Of a stretch of DNA of 64,000 nucleotides, positions 17,408-25,932 are shown in pieces. Location of the stretch: the NCBI GenBank assembly GCA_043759735.1, contig JAYUQC010000104.1, positions 1 to 64,000 on the forward strand, written 5' to 3'. Made by a program: the position numbers and the translations under genes. Source of the stretch: CAISIP01 sp043759735 (GTDB taxonomy: Bacteria; Pseudomonadota; Gammaproteobacteria; Burkholderiales; Burkholderiaceae_C). Each line of letters begins with the position of its first letter. The stretch's first letter is position 1. The notes beneath the pieces are model-generated. The model was given only the letters and a program-made list of their open reading frames with translations, searched no databases and was not told the DNA's origin.

Positions 17408-18262
17408 TTACCCGGGCCATCGACCGCCGGTGCAGCGCCAATGGCCGGCCAGGTCGCGTCGATGGGACACATGAGGAAATCCCGCCTCGACCATCAATGC
17501 CTGGACCGCCGACCCCTGCTCGAACCCGTGTTCCAGCAATAGCCAGCCGCCGGGCGTCAAGTGCCAGGGCGCGCCAACCACGATGGCCCGGATGTCGTTC
17601 AGGCCGTCCGGCCCTGAAACCAGGGCGATGGCGGGCTCATGCGCCAGCGCCCCAAGGTGCGGATCGCCCTGGGCCACGTAGGGCGGGTTGGACACGATGC
17701 AGGCAAAGCGACCGGTGACCGGTTCAAACCAGTTGCCATGCAACAGGGCGACGTCCAGACCCAGCCTCTGTGCGTTGGCGCGGGCCACTGCCAAAGCCGC
17801 TGCGCTGGCGTCCACAGCATGGACGGACAATGCCGGCAACGCCTTCTTGACGGCCAGTGCGACAGCCCCGCTACCAGTGCCCAGATCGAGCAGTCGGCGT
17901 GGTGTTGAATCGGCATGCTCGGGATCGCTGCCGAGCACCGCAACGGCCCAGTCGACGAGGGTCTCCGTATCGGGTCTGGGTATCAACACCCTCGGGTCGA
18001 CTGCCAGGCTCATGCCATAAAAATCCTGGTACCCGGTGAGGTAGGCCTGTGGCTCACCGGCACCACGTCGCGCAACCAGCTCGCAGAATCGTGTGTGGAC
18101 AGGGTCCGACACGATCTCGTCGTCATGCGCCATCAACCAGGCGCGATGTCCGTGCAGCTCCGGGGCCGGGTATCCGAGCGCCAGCAACAGCAGCAAGTCG
18201 CAGTCGAGCTTGTCCAGCCCGGTGGATCGGGCAGTGGACAGAACTTGAGCGAGCGTCGGCAA
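17408..18262 (-). CDS. prmC: Peptide chain release factor N5-glutamine methyltransferase
   Basis: A 284-residue SAM-dependent enzyme that methylates the GGQ glutamine of release factors. The helical N-terminal domain (1-85) is followed by the Rossmann domain with LLDLGTGSGAVAL, and the catalytic NPPY motif (SNPPYVAQGD). The upstream motif PRPDTETLVDW is also typical. The start is TTG 18262, 12 bases after the prfA stop, with GAGGA upstream. It lies directly downstream of its substrate's gene prfA, the classic arrangement. Confidence 0.96.
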   Translation of the reverse strand: MPTLAQVLSTARSTGLDKLDCDLLLLLALGYPAPELHGHRAWLMAHDDEIVSDPVHTRFCELVARRGAGEPQAYLTGYQDFYGMSLAVDPRVLIPRPDTETLVDWAVAVLGSDPEHADSTPRRLLDLGTGSGAVALAVKKALPALSVHAVDASAAALAVARANAQRLGLDVALLHGNWFEPVTGRFACIVSNPPYVAQGDPHLGALAHEPAIALVSGPDGLNDIRAIVVGAPWHLTPGGWLLLEHGFEQGSAVQALMVEAGFPHVSHRRDLAGHWRCTGGRWPG

Positions 18263-18274
18263 AGTCGGTGGTCC

Positions 18275-19375
18275 TCAGGCCGTAGCGCCCAATTCCAGCG
18301 CCGCCAGCTGTTCGGCGGCCTGGGCCGACTGCAGCGCATGGACAACATCGTCGAGGTCACCTTCGATGATGGTCAACAGCTTGTACAAGGTCAGGTTGAT
18401 GCGGTGATCGGTCAGGCGGCCCTGCGGGAAGTTGTAGGTGCGGATCCGGTCACTGCGGTCGCCGCTGCCGATCAGGCTCTTGCGCTGCGCCGCGTCGTGC
18501 GCCGCACGCTCGGCACGATCCTTATCCTGGATGCGTGCCGACAGCACCTGCAAGGCCCGCGCCTTGTTGCGGTGCTGGCTGCGGTCGTCCTGACACTCGG
18601 CGACGATGCCGGTGGGCAGATGGGTGATTCGAACCGCCGAATCGGTCTTGTTGATATGTTGCCCGCCCGCGCCGCTGGCCCGGTAGGTATCGATGCGCAG
18701 ATCAGCCGGATTGATCTGTACCGCCACCGATTCATCCGGTTCGGCCAGCGCGGCCACCGTGCAGGCGCTGGTGTGGATGCGGCCCTGGGTTTCGGTCGCC
18801 GGTACCCGCTGCACCCGGTGGCCACCCGATTCGAACTTGAGATCGCCATAGACGCCCGGCCCGACAATGCGCAGCACGATTTCCTTGTAGCCACCCAGTT
18901 CTGATGCGGACTCGCTGATGATCTCGATCTTCCAGCCGCGGCGCTCGCAGTAACGCGAATACATGCGCAGCAGGTCGCCGGCGAACAATGCCGACTCATC
19001 GCCGCCAGTGCCGGCACGGATTTCCAGGAAGGCGTTGCGCGCATCGTCCGGGTCCTTGGGCAGCAGCATGCGTTGCAGCTCCGCGTCCAGTTGCGCCAGC
19101 TCGGCGCTGGCCGAGTCGATCTCCTCCTGGGCCATCGCCGCCATGTCGGCATCTTTTGCCGAGTTGCCGAGTAGCTCGCGTCCTTGTTCGAGGTCGGATT
19201 CGCGCTGGCGGTAGCGCTCCCATCGTCCCGCCACCGCCGCCACGTCGGAGTGTTCGCGCGACAACACCAGGAACTGCGCCATGTCCTGCATGATGTCCTC
19301 GCGTGAAAGCAGGAACTCCAGTTCGCCCAGCCGCGCCGTGTAGCGGTCGAGCTGCAGTCGGAAAAATGCTTTCAT
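18275..19375 (-). CDS. prfA: Peptide chain release factor 1
   Basis: A 366-residue factor that terminates translation at UAA and UAG. The GGQ motif is seen in SGAGGQHINKTDS near residue 239, and the RF1-specific codon-recognition tripeptide PAT in RVPATETQGR. Length is normal (about 360). ATG 19375 begins MKAFFRLQLDRYTARLGEL. A 120-base gap separates it from hemA and contains a perfect 16-base inverted repeat (19437-19476). Same-strand order hemA-prfA-prmC-grxD is conserved. Confidence 0.98.
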   Translation of the reverse strand: MKAFFRLQLDRYTARLGELEFLLSREDIMQDMAQFLVLSREHSDVAAVAGRWERYRQRESDLEQGRELLGNSAKDADMAAMAQEEIDSASAELAQLDAELQRMLLPKDPDDARNAFLEIRAGTGGDESALFAGDLLRMYSRYCERRGWKIEIISESASELGGYKEIVLRIVGPGVYGDLKFESGGHRVQRVPATETQGRIHTSACTVAALAEPDESVAVQINPADLRIDTYRASGAGGQHINKTDSAVRITHLPTGIVAECQDDRSQHRNKARALQVLSARIQDKDRAERAAHDAAQRKSLIGSGDRSDRIRTYNFPQGRLTDHRINLTLYKLLTIIEGDLDDVVHALQSAQAAEQLAALELGATA

Positions 19376-19436
19376 CGTGGTCGATTGTTGGGTTGCCGGG
19401 CGAAGCTTGGCAAATTCGCGCGGCGGGTGATCCAGG

Positions 19437-19476
19437 CCCGGTCGTTACCGGGACGAGTGGCCCGGTAACGACCGGG
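19437..19476. repeat. Perfect 16-bp inverted repeat between hemA and prfA
   Basis: CCCGGTCGTTACCGGG (19437-19452) and its exact complement CCCGGTAACGACCGGG (19461-19476) are separated by the eight bases ACGAGTGG. Each arm is itself bounded by CCCGG/CCGGG, so alternative smaller hairpins are possible. No T tract lies on either side. It sits in the transcript path from hemA to prfA, so it may attenuate, stabilise or terminate that message, or be a mobile repeat. Confidence 0.75.
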
Positions 19477-19495
19477 CATTGGCATGGGCGCGCAG

Positions 19496-20755
19496 CTAAC
19501 GTTCCTTGCGCAGAAAAAAATGCTGCACGGCCGAGCCAGCCTGCTTGCGCGCATCGGAATCACCGGCACGCAGTTCCGCCATTGCGCCATGCAGCATCTT
19601 TTGCGTTAGTCCACGCGACAAGGCCTCCAGCACCACGTCCACGTCTTCACCCTTGGCCAGGAGCTTGCGCGCGCGCGCGATCTCGCTGGTACGCCATTCA
19701 TCGGCCTGGGCGTTCAGTTGCTGGATCAGCGGCACCGACCCGCGCTGGTCGATCCAGTGCATGAAGCTCTGCACGCCCGCGTCGATGATGGCTTCTGCCT
19801 GCGCTACCGCGGCCTGCCGGTTGGCACGACCGGTTTGCACGACCTGTGCCAGGTCGTCGACCGTATACAGGTAGACATCCTGCAGTTCCTTGACCTCGGG
19901 CTCGATGTCGCGCGGCACGGCCAGATCCACCATGAAAATGGGGCGGTGCCGGCGCCGCTTGAGCGCACGCTCCACCGCTCCAAGGCCGATGATCGGCAGC
20001 GTGCTGGCCGTGCAGCTGATGACCGCGTCGAATTCATGCAGCCGTTCGGGCAGATCGGCCAGCCGCATCACGGAGCCGGCCAATTGCGCCGCCAGTTTTT
20101 CGCCACGCTCCAGTGTGCGGTTGGCCACCGTGATGGATTTAGGTTGGCGCGCCGAGAAGTGGGTTGCGCACAACTCGATCATGTCACCGGCACCGACGAA
20201 AAGCACCTTGACCTGACGCAGATCTTCGAAAAGCTGGCCGGCCAGGCGTACCGTCGCAGCCGCCATACTGATCGAATGGGCGCCGATCTCGGTTGACGAT
20301 CGCACTTCCTTGGCCACCGCGAACGAACGCTGGAACATCTGGCTGAGCGTGGCACCCAGCGCACCGGCCTGCTGGGCGGCCCGCACCGCTTCCTTGAGTT
20401 GCCCCAGGATCTGCGGCTCGCCCAGCACCATGGAGTCCAGGCCGCTGGCCACGCGAAACGCATGCCGCGCGACCAGTCCGTTTTCCAATGTGTACGTATG
20501 CGATCGCAATACCGATCCTGGTATGCCGCCCGACCGTGCCAGCCAATCCAGTGCGGGCTCGAACTGTGGCGTTTCACCGGCGCAGTAGATCTCGGTACGG
20601 TTGCACGTGGAGACGATGGCTGCCTCGGGAGGATGGGCCAGGGCCTGGCGCAAACCGTGCAAGGTCGGGACGATCTGTTCACTGGCGAACGCCAGCCGAC
20701 CACGCAAATCCAGCGGTGCGGTGGTGTGGTTGATGCCTAGTGCCCAGACTGCCAT
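19496..20755 (-). CDS. hemA: Glutamyl-tRNA reductase
   Basis: A 419-residue NADPH enzyme that reduces Glu-tRNA to glutamate-1-semialdehyde, the first committed step of heme synthesis by the C5 path. The catalytic Cys51 lies in IVSTCNRTEIYC. The NADP Rossmann motif FVGAGDMIEL and the C-terminal dimerisation helix region are present. Starts MAVWALGINHTTAPLDLR at ATG 20755. A minus-strand TATAAT at 20779-20774 is a likely -10 box, giving a very short leader. First gene of hemA-prfA-prmC-grxD. Confidence 0.97.
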   Translation of the reverse strand: MAVWALGINHTTAPLDLRGRLAFASEQIVPTLHGLRQALAHPPEAAIVSTCNRTEIYCAGETPQFEPALDWLARSGGIPGSVLRSHTYTLENGLVARHAFRVASGLDSMVLGEPQILGQLKEAVRAAQQAGALGATLSQMFQRSFAVAKEVRSSTEIGAHSISMAAATVRLAGQLFEDLRQVKVLFVGAGDMIELCATHFSARQPKSITVANRTLERGEKLAAQLAGSVMRLADLPERLHEFDAVISCTASTLPIIGLGAVERALKRRRHRPIFMVDLAVPRDIEPEVKELQDVYLYTVDDLAQVVQTGRANRQAAVAQAEAIIDAGVQSFMHWIDQRGSVPLIQQLNAQADEWRTSEIARARKLLAKGEDVDVVLEALSRGLTQKMLHGAMAELRAGDSDARKQAGSAVQHFFLRKER

Positions 20756-20793
20756 AAGAGTGTGTTTGCCAGGATTATAAAATTCGCAGCACC

Positions 20794-21072
20794 ATGGGTG
20801 TTCTGGGATTTATCAATCATGTGCTGAACTTTGCCGCGCCGGCACTGGCATTGGCATTTGTCTTGCCGGTTTTGGGCCGCAAGATGCCGATGGGTCGCGG
20901 CACTGCAGTTGGCATGTTGGCTCAGATGGTGGTCCTGGCGCTGGTCAACATCGTGGTTCTGATCGCCGGATTGTTGTTTTTCGGCCGCGACGGCAAGATG
21001 GTCACCTATGTGTCCATGGTGGCGGCCTGTGCGACGACGCAGTTCCTGATGGTCGGAGCCTGGCGGCGCTGA
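20794..21072 (+). CDS. Small membrane protein of unknown function
   Basis: A 92-residue hydrophobic protein with about three predicted membrane helices (roughly 8-28, 40-64 and 70-88) and short basic loops (GRKMPMGRG, FGRDGK). It starts 38 bases from the divergent hemA gene and shares its short promoter region. A gene of this type beside hemA occurs in other betaproteobacteria as far as I recall, but I do not recognise a named family. No strong ribosome site is seen before ATG 20794. Codon use looks like that of its neighbours. Confidence 0.72.
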   Translation: MGVLGFINHVLNFAAPALALAFVLPVLGRKMPMGRGTAVGMLAQMVVLALVNIVVLIAGLLFFGRDGKMVTYVSMVAACATTQFLMVGAWRR

Positions 21073-21105
21073 GGCTGCAGTTGCAATTGTCGGTTTCCGG
21101 AGCGT

Positions 21106-21996
21106 CTACAGCGCCGTTGGTAGCGCCAGGCCGCCGACCGGCCAGTTGTCGGTTTCAGACATCGACACCCGGTCGCGACCGGCCGACTTGGCCCGGTACA
21201 GCGCGATGTCGGTCCGCTTGATCAACTCATCCAGCGACACCGTCTGTCCCGGCGCCACTCCGGCCGCACCCAGGCTTGCAGTGACCTGGACTTCCTGGCC
21301 GCTGATGCGGATCCGGGGCGGCGCGAAAATGGCCTGGCGCACCCGTTCGGCCAATTGCTGGGCCTGTGGCAATGGTGTGTTGGGCAGCAGCATGATGAAC
21401 TCCTCACCACCCCAGCGGGCAAGCAGGTCAGTAGTGCGCAGCGCGCGCTGGCAGCGACGGGCAACTTCGATCAGCACTTCGTCACCCGCCAGGTGCCCGA
21501 AAGCGTCGTTGATACCCTTGAAATGGTCAAGGTCCAGCACCAGTAGCGCCAATGGTTGCTGGTGGCGTCGTGCCAGGTCCAGCTCGCGCTGCGCAGCAGG
21601 CATGAACCGACGCCTATTGCCCAAACCAGTCAGCGCATCCTGCATGGCCATTTCGTTGACCGCCTTCCATGCGCGTTCCAGTGACGCGACCAAAAAGAAG
21701 CACGCCCCACCGAAAACCAATGTCAATGGCAGTGGCACGACCAGGGAAATCCAGAAAGCGTTGCCCATGCTGGTGTGCCCGAGCATGCGCAAAATCAGCC
21801 AGGTCATGCCCATTGATCCCAGCGAACTGAGCGCGGCCAGCAGGACGGTGGCGCGCAAAACGCCGGTCTGGCACACCCATACGGAAAAACGCCGAAAAAG
21901 CGGCGGATAGTCGATGTTTTCGGCGTTGGGCGGCAGGCTGACTGTCATGGCATTGGCCGACAGTGCTGAATCGTTGGTCTTCGCCGCAATGGGCAC
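21106..21996 (-). CDS. Membrane-anchored diguanylate cyclase (GGDEF)
   Basis: A 296-residue c-di-GMP synthase. Two membrane helices (about 46-70 and 80-105) precede the GGDEF domain (about 115-285). The active-site signature is GGEEF at 196-200, and RTTD at 187-190 is an intact RxxD inhibitory site five residues before it, so product inhibition is expected. There is no PAS, CHASE or receiver domain. The start is uncertain: GTG 21996 or ATG 21948. The 230 bases between this gene's start and the end of ugpQ hold no gene I can support. Confidence 0.92.
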   Translation of the reverse strand: MPIAAKTNDSALSANAMTVSLPPNAENIDYPPLFRRFSVWVCQTGVLRATVLLAALSSLGSMGMTWLILRMLGHTSMGNAFWISLVVPLPLTLVFGGACFFLVASLERAWKAVNEMAMQDALTGLGNRRRFMPAAQRELDLARRHQQPLALLVLDLDHFKGINDAFGHLAGDEVLIEVARRCQRALRTTDLLARWGGEEFIMLLPNTPLPQAQQLAERVRQAIFAPPRIRISGQEVQVTASLGAAGVAPGQTVSLDELIKRTDIALYRAKSAGRDRVSMSETDNWPVGGLALPTAL

Positions 21997-22226
21997 CGTT
22001 CACTAGGGGAGTGCCTTGGATGCTTGGCGGCAGGCCGATCGAGATTCATGTGGCGTCGCGGTCAGGTCGGATGGGCGAATTGCGCAATCATATTCGCCCA
22101 GGCCCGGAACCAGTGTCGGGCACAGGACAATGCGTCATCAAATTGAGTCGACTCGGCCGAATTTGGGCAAAATTGTTAGCCATCGGTGAAACGGGTCAGG
22201 CGCGCGCTGGCCCGTGGAGACTGGTT

Positions 22227-22967
22227 CTAGTCCGGCGGGAACAGGTCGACCCGGTCGGTGATGATACCGTCGGTCTTCAGGTCCAGCAGGTATTGCGCGA
22301 CCGGTTCGTCGTTGACGGTGTAACTCAGGCAGCGCAACCCGGCTTCGTGCGCTGCCGAAACGGCGGCGCCGTCCCACAAGCCGTAGTGGCACACGATCGC
22401 GACACATTGCAGGCGTCGCGCTATATCAAGCCAATCGGCGCGCGCACTGTGCAGCAACAGCCCCCGCGGCAGATTGGGCGCGATCGCCTGCGCGCCTTCA
22501 AGGGCCTCGATGTCGAACGAGGTCAGCAATGGTGGCGCATAGGCTCCAGCCCATAGTCGGTCAGCGTGTCGCCCGACAACTTCGCCCGTATGGCGCTCGG
22601 TGCCCGGGGTCGGCTTGATTTCGATGTTCAGGAACAGGCCGTTGGTCCGACAAAAACGCGCGACGTTCTCCAGGCAGGGCAGCGGCTCACCCGCATACCG
22701 GCGCGAATGCCAACTGCCGGCGTCGCGCTGCGCAAGAGCCTGCCAGTCTTGCGTGCCGCCGGGCCCTGAGCCGTTGGTGGTACGTTCCAGCGTTGCATCG
22801 TGCATCAGGAAGGGCACATCATCCTGGCTGAGCTTGACGTCGCACTCGAACATCCGGTACCCATGACCGGCGCCGAGTCGGAATGCCGCCAGCGTGTTTT
22901 CAGGCGCCAATTTGCCGGCGCCCCGGTGCGCGATCCAGCGCGGGTAAGGCCAGGGCGCAAGAGTCAC
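22227..22967 (-). CDS. ugpQ: Glycerophosphodiester phosphodiesterase UgpQ
   Basis: A 246-residue GDPD enzyme that hydrolyses glycerophosphodiesters to glycerol-3-phosphate and an alcohol in the cytoplasm. The core motifs are IAHRGAGKLAPENTLAAF (metal and catalytic His region), FECDVKLSQDDVPFLMHD and NIEIKP. The start GTG 22967 overlaps the ugpC stop as GTGA, so it is coupled to the transporter. Last gene of ugpBAECQ, the same set as in E. coli. No clear intrinsic terminator follows. Confidence 0.95.
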   Translation of the reverse strand: MTLAPWPYPRWIAHRGAGKLAPENTLAAFRLGAGHGYRMFECDVKLSQDDVPFLMHDATLERTTNGSGPGGTQDWQALAQRDAGSWHSRRYAGEPLPCLENVARFCRTNGLFLNIEIKPTPGTERHTGEVVGRHADRLWAGAYAPPLLTSFDIEALEGAQAIAPNLPRGLLLHSARADWLDIARRLQCVAIVCHYGLWDGAAVSAAHEAGLRCLSYTVNDEPVAQYLLDLKTDGIITDRVDLFPPD

Positions 22968-23980
22968 AGCCGTTTGCCTGTCGAGGCATCGAACGCATGC
23001 AGCCGGTCCTGTCGTGGCGTGACGTGAATCGTCGAGCCCAACGCGGGTATGGCGTCGGACTCGCTGGTCCGGATGATCACCATTTCCTGGCCAGCGCCGT
23101 GCGACCAGCGGCCGTAGACCAGCCGCTCCGCGCCGAGCATTTCTACCGCCTCCACCCGCAGCGCCCAACCCGTTTGCGTGATCGCCAAGTGCTCCGGTCG
23201 TATGCCCACAATAGTTCCGGCACGGGCATTCGGTGCGTCCCACAACAGATTCATCGGCGGCGAGCCAATGAAACTGGCGACAAACGTGGTCGCCGGCTGG
23301 GTATAGACCTCTTCCGGCGTGCCGAACTGCTCCATCACGCCGGCGTTCATGACGATCATGCGTTGCGCCAACGTCATCGCCTCGACCTGGTCATGGGTCA
23401 CGAACAGCGACGTGATACCAAGCTCCCGGTGCAGCTTCTGGATTTCGAGCCGGGTCTGGGCCCGCAGCTTGGCGTCCAGATTGCTCAACGGCTCATCGAA
23501 CAGGAAGACCTGCGGCTGGCGCACGATGGCACGGCCCATCGCAACGCGTTGGCGTTGGCCGCCCGAGAGTTCGCGCGGCTTGCGCGCCAGGAAGGGCCCC
23601 AGTTCCAGAATTGCGGCCGCCTTGTCGACGCGGGACTTGATCTCGTCGCTGGGCAGCTTGGCAATCTTCAGGCCGTACGCCATGTTGTCGAAAACGCTCA
23701 TGTGGGGATACAGCGCGTAGTTCTGGAACACCATGGCAATGTCGCGCTCGGCCGGTTCCAGGTCGTTGACCACGCGCTCGCCGATCAGGATCTGGCCGTC
23801 ACTGATTTCCTCCAAGCCTGCGACCATCCGCAGCAAGGTGGACTTGCCACAACCGGACGGTCCCACGATGACGATGAACTCGCCGTCGGCGATCTGCGCA
23901 TTGACGCCGTGGATCACCTGGTTGGCGGACTTGCCGCGGCCGTATCGCTTGAAGACGCTCTTGAGTTGTACCGATGCCAT
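22964..23980 (-). CDS. ugpC: sn-Glycerol-3-phosphate ABC transporter ATPase UgpC
   Basis: A 338-residue ATPase of the MalK/UgpC type. It has Walker A GPSGCGKST, signature LSGGQRQRVAMGRA, Walker B VFLFDEPLSNLDAKLR and H-loop FVTHDQVEAM. The C-terminal TOBE-like domain (about 240-338, GIRPEHLAI) is where glycerol-3-phosphate transporters of this class are regulated by PhoU-like or phosphate signals in E. coli. Lies between ugpE (16 bases) and ugpQ (GTGA overlap). Confidence 0.96.
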   Translation of the reverse strand: MASVQLKSVFKRYGRGKSANQVIHGVNAQIADGEFIVIVGPSGCGKSTLLRMVAGLEEISDGQILIGERVVNDLEPAERDIAMVFQNYALYPHMSVFDNMAYGLKIAKLPSDEIKSRVDKAAAILELGPFLARKPRELSGGQRQRVAMGRAIVRQPQVFLFDEPLSNLDAKLRAQTRLEIQKLHRELGITSLFVTHDQVEAMTLAQRMIVMNAGVMEQFGTPEEVYTQPATTFVASFIGSPPMNLLWDAPNARAGTIVGIRPEHLAITQTGWALRVEAVEMLGAERLVYGRWSHGAGQEMVIIRTSESDAIPALGSTIHVTPRQDRLHAFDASTGKRL

Positions 23981-23996
23981 TTGCTGTAGCCCGCCC

Positions 23997-24848
23997 CTAT
24001 TTTTCCGTATCGACCAGACCCTTGACGAACCACTTCTGCATCAGCAATACGACCAGTGCAGGCGGGATCATCGCCAAAATGGCGGTGGCCATGACGATGT
24101 TCCATTCGTTGGCCGCGTCGCCGCCGGAGATCATGCGTTTGATGCCCATCACCACCGGATACATGTCTTCGCTGGTGGTAACCAGCAGCGGCCAGAGATA
24201 CTGGTTCCAGCCGTAGATGAACTGGATCACGAACAGCGCTGCGATACTGGTACTCGACAGCGGCAGCAATACGTCCTTGAAGAAGCGCAGCGGGCCCGCG
24301 CCATCGACGCGGGCCGCCTCGACAAGTTCGTCCGGCACGGTCAGGAAGAACTGGCGGAACAGGAAGGTCGCCGTGGCCGATGCAATCAGGGGCACGGTCA
24401 GGCCGGCATAACTATTGAGCATCCCGAGGTCGCTCACGACCTGGTAGGTGGGGCCGATGCGCACCTCCACCGGCAGCATCAGCGTGACGAAGATGGCCCA
24501 GAAGAAGAACATGCGTCCGGGAAACCGGAAATAGACGATGGCAAATGCCGACAGCAGTGAAATGGCGATCTTGCTGATCGCAATGACAAGCGCCGTAATC
24601 AGGCTCACCATCATCATGCGACCCACCGGCGCGGTGGACGCAGCGCCATCGCTGGTGCCCATGATGGCGTGTTTGTAGTTTTCCAGCATGTGGCTGCCCG
24701 GAATTATCGGCATGGGCACCTGAACGATGTCCTGCGCCGTGTGGGTGGAGGCCACGAAGGTCACATACAGCGGAAACCCGACGATCAGCACGCCCAGCAC
24801 CAGCACTACGTGGGAGATTGCGGTGGTGAGCGGTCGGCGTTCAATCAT
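23997..24848 (-). CDS. ugpE: sn-Glycerol-3-phosphate ABC transporter permease UgpE
   Basis: A 283-residue inner-membrane permease with about six hydrophobic segments. The ABC-permease EAA loop is seen as EAARVDGAGPLRFFKDVLLP, which contacts UgpC. It pairs with UgpA as the heterodimeric channel. ATG 24848 lies six bases after the ugpA stop. Belongs to the MalG-type binding-protein-dependent permeases; the specific assignment rests on the operon with ugpB, ugpC and ugpQ. Confidence 0.95.
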   Translation of the reverse strand: MIERRPLTTAISHVVLVLGVLIVGFPLYVTFVASTHTAQDIVQVPMPIIPGSHMLENYKHAIMGTSDGAASTAPVGRMMMVSLITALVIAISKIAISLLSAFAIVYFRFPGRMFFFWAIFVTLMLPVEVRIGPTYQVVSDLGMLNSYAGLTVPLIASATATFLFRQFFLTVPDELVEAARVDGAGPLRFFKDVLLPLSSTSIAALFVIQFIYGWNQYLWPLLVTTSEDMYPVVMGIKRMISGGDAANEWNIVMATAILAMIPPALVVLLMQKWFVKGLVDTEK

Positions 24849-24854
24849 GGTGCA

Positions 24855-25742
24855 TCAGTAGTTGACCTTGCGCTCGACGTAGCGGAACTGCACCACCGTC
24901 AGTACGACGACGATCACCATCAACACCACCGACTGGGCCGCCGAGCCGCCCAGGTCCAGTGCCTTGAAGCCGTCGTAGTAAAGCTTGTAGACCAAAATGG
25001 CCGTGTCCTTGCCGGGGCCGCCCTCGGTCACGGCGTCGATGATGGCGAAGGTGTCGAAAAAGGCGTAAACCACGTTGATCACCAGCAGGAAGAACGTGAC
25101 GGGAGACAACAAAGGGAAGACGATGCTCCAGAAGCGTCGCCAGGGTCCCGCTCCGTCGATCGCCGCGGCTTCGATTAGGCTCTTCGGAATGGATTGCAGC
25201 CCGGCCAGAAAGAACAGGAAGTTGTACGAAATCTGCTTCCATACGGCGGCCACGACGATCAGCGTCATGGCCTGTCCGCTGTTGAGCAGGTGGTTCCATT
25301 CGATTCCCAGGCCACGCAACGCGAAACTGACGACGCCAATCGACGGTGCAAACATGAACAGCCACAGCACGCCCGCAACTGCAGGTGCGACCGCATAGGG
25401 CCAGATGAGCAGCAGCTTGTACACCCCGGCGCCGCGCAGGACCCGATCCACGAATACGGCCAGGGTCAGCGCCAGGGTCAGCCCGATGCTCGCCACCAGC
25501 GCCGAGAAGACCGCCGTGGTCTTGAACGAGGCGAGGTAACTGGCGTCAGCCCACAGGCGCTCGAAGTTCTCCAGGCCGACCCATTGCACCGACATGCCGA
25601 AGGCATCCTGGCGCTGCAGCGACTGCACCAGAGCCTGGCCAGCGGGCCAGAAGAAAAATACCGTGATGACGATGACCTGGGGCGCGAGCAGCACCCAGGG
25701 CAACCACCAACTCTTGAAGCGGACGCGTTTTTCGACGGTCAA
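24855..25742 (-). CDS. ugpA: sn-Glycerol-3-phosphate ABC transporter permease UgpA
   Basis: A 295-residue MalF-type permease with about six membrane segments and the EAA loop EAAAIDGAGPWRRFWSIVFP. Partner of UgpE. The start appears to be TTG 25742 (TVEKRVRFKSWW...), with only a weak ribosome site, which would keep translation low relative to the binding protein. It is separated from ugpB by 190 bases containing a hairpin (25868-25889). Confidence 0.94.
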   Translation of the reverse strand: MTVEKRVRFKSWWLPWVLLAPQVIVITVFFFWPAGQALVQSLQRQDAFGMSVQWVGLENFERLWADASYLASFKTTAVFSALVASIGLTLALTLAVFVDRVLRGAGVYKLLLIWPYAVAPAVAGVLWLFMFAPSIGVVSFALRGLGIEWNHLLNSGQAMTLIVVAAVWKQISYNFLFFLAGLQSIPKSLIEAAAIDGAGPWRRFWSIVFPLLSPVTFFLLVINVVYAFFDTFAIIDAVTEGGPGKDTAILVYKLYYDGFKALDLGGSAAQSVVLMVIVVVLTVVQFRYVERKVNY

Positions 25743-25867
25743 GGACGATACCCACTATGTTGCCTGGCCGGCCCGATGCCTGGCCGAATCGGTGTTGTGC
25801 CGGCATGGCGCATCCAATACGGTACCCCCAACGACGACCAATTCACTGCAGGCAGCGGTCAAAGGAC

Positions 25868-25889
25868 GACCTCCCGCACCGGGGAGGTC
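25868..25889 (-). terminator. Hairpin between ugpB and ugpA (possible attenuator)
   Basis: GACCTCCC (25868-25875) pairs exactly with GGGAGGTC (25882-25889) around a six-base loop. It lies in the 190-base gap after the binding-protein gene, where hairpins in ABC operons commonly protect or partly terminate the upstream message so that the binding protein is made in excess. Only a short pyrimidine run follows in the minus direction, so a full terminator is not supported. Confidence 0.5.
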
Positions 25890-25932
25890 ATATTGGCGAG
25901 TGCGCCGCGGCACGCTGTATCGACCCGGACGA

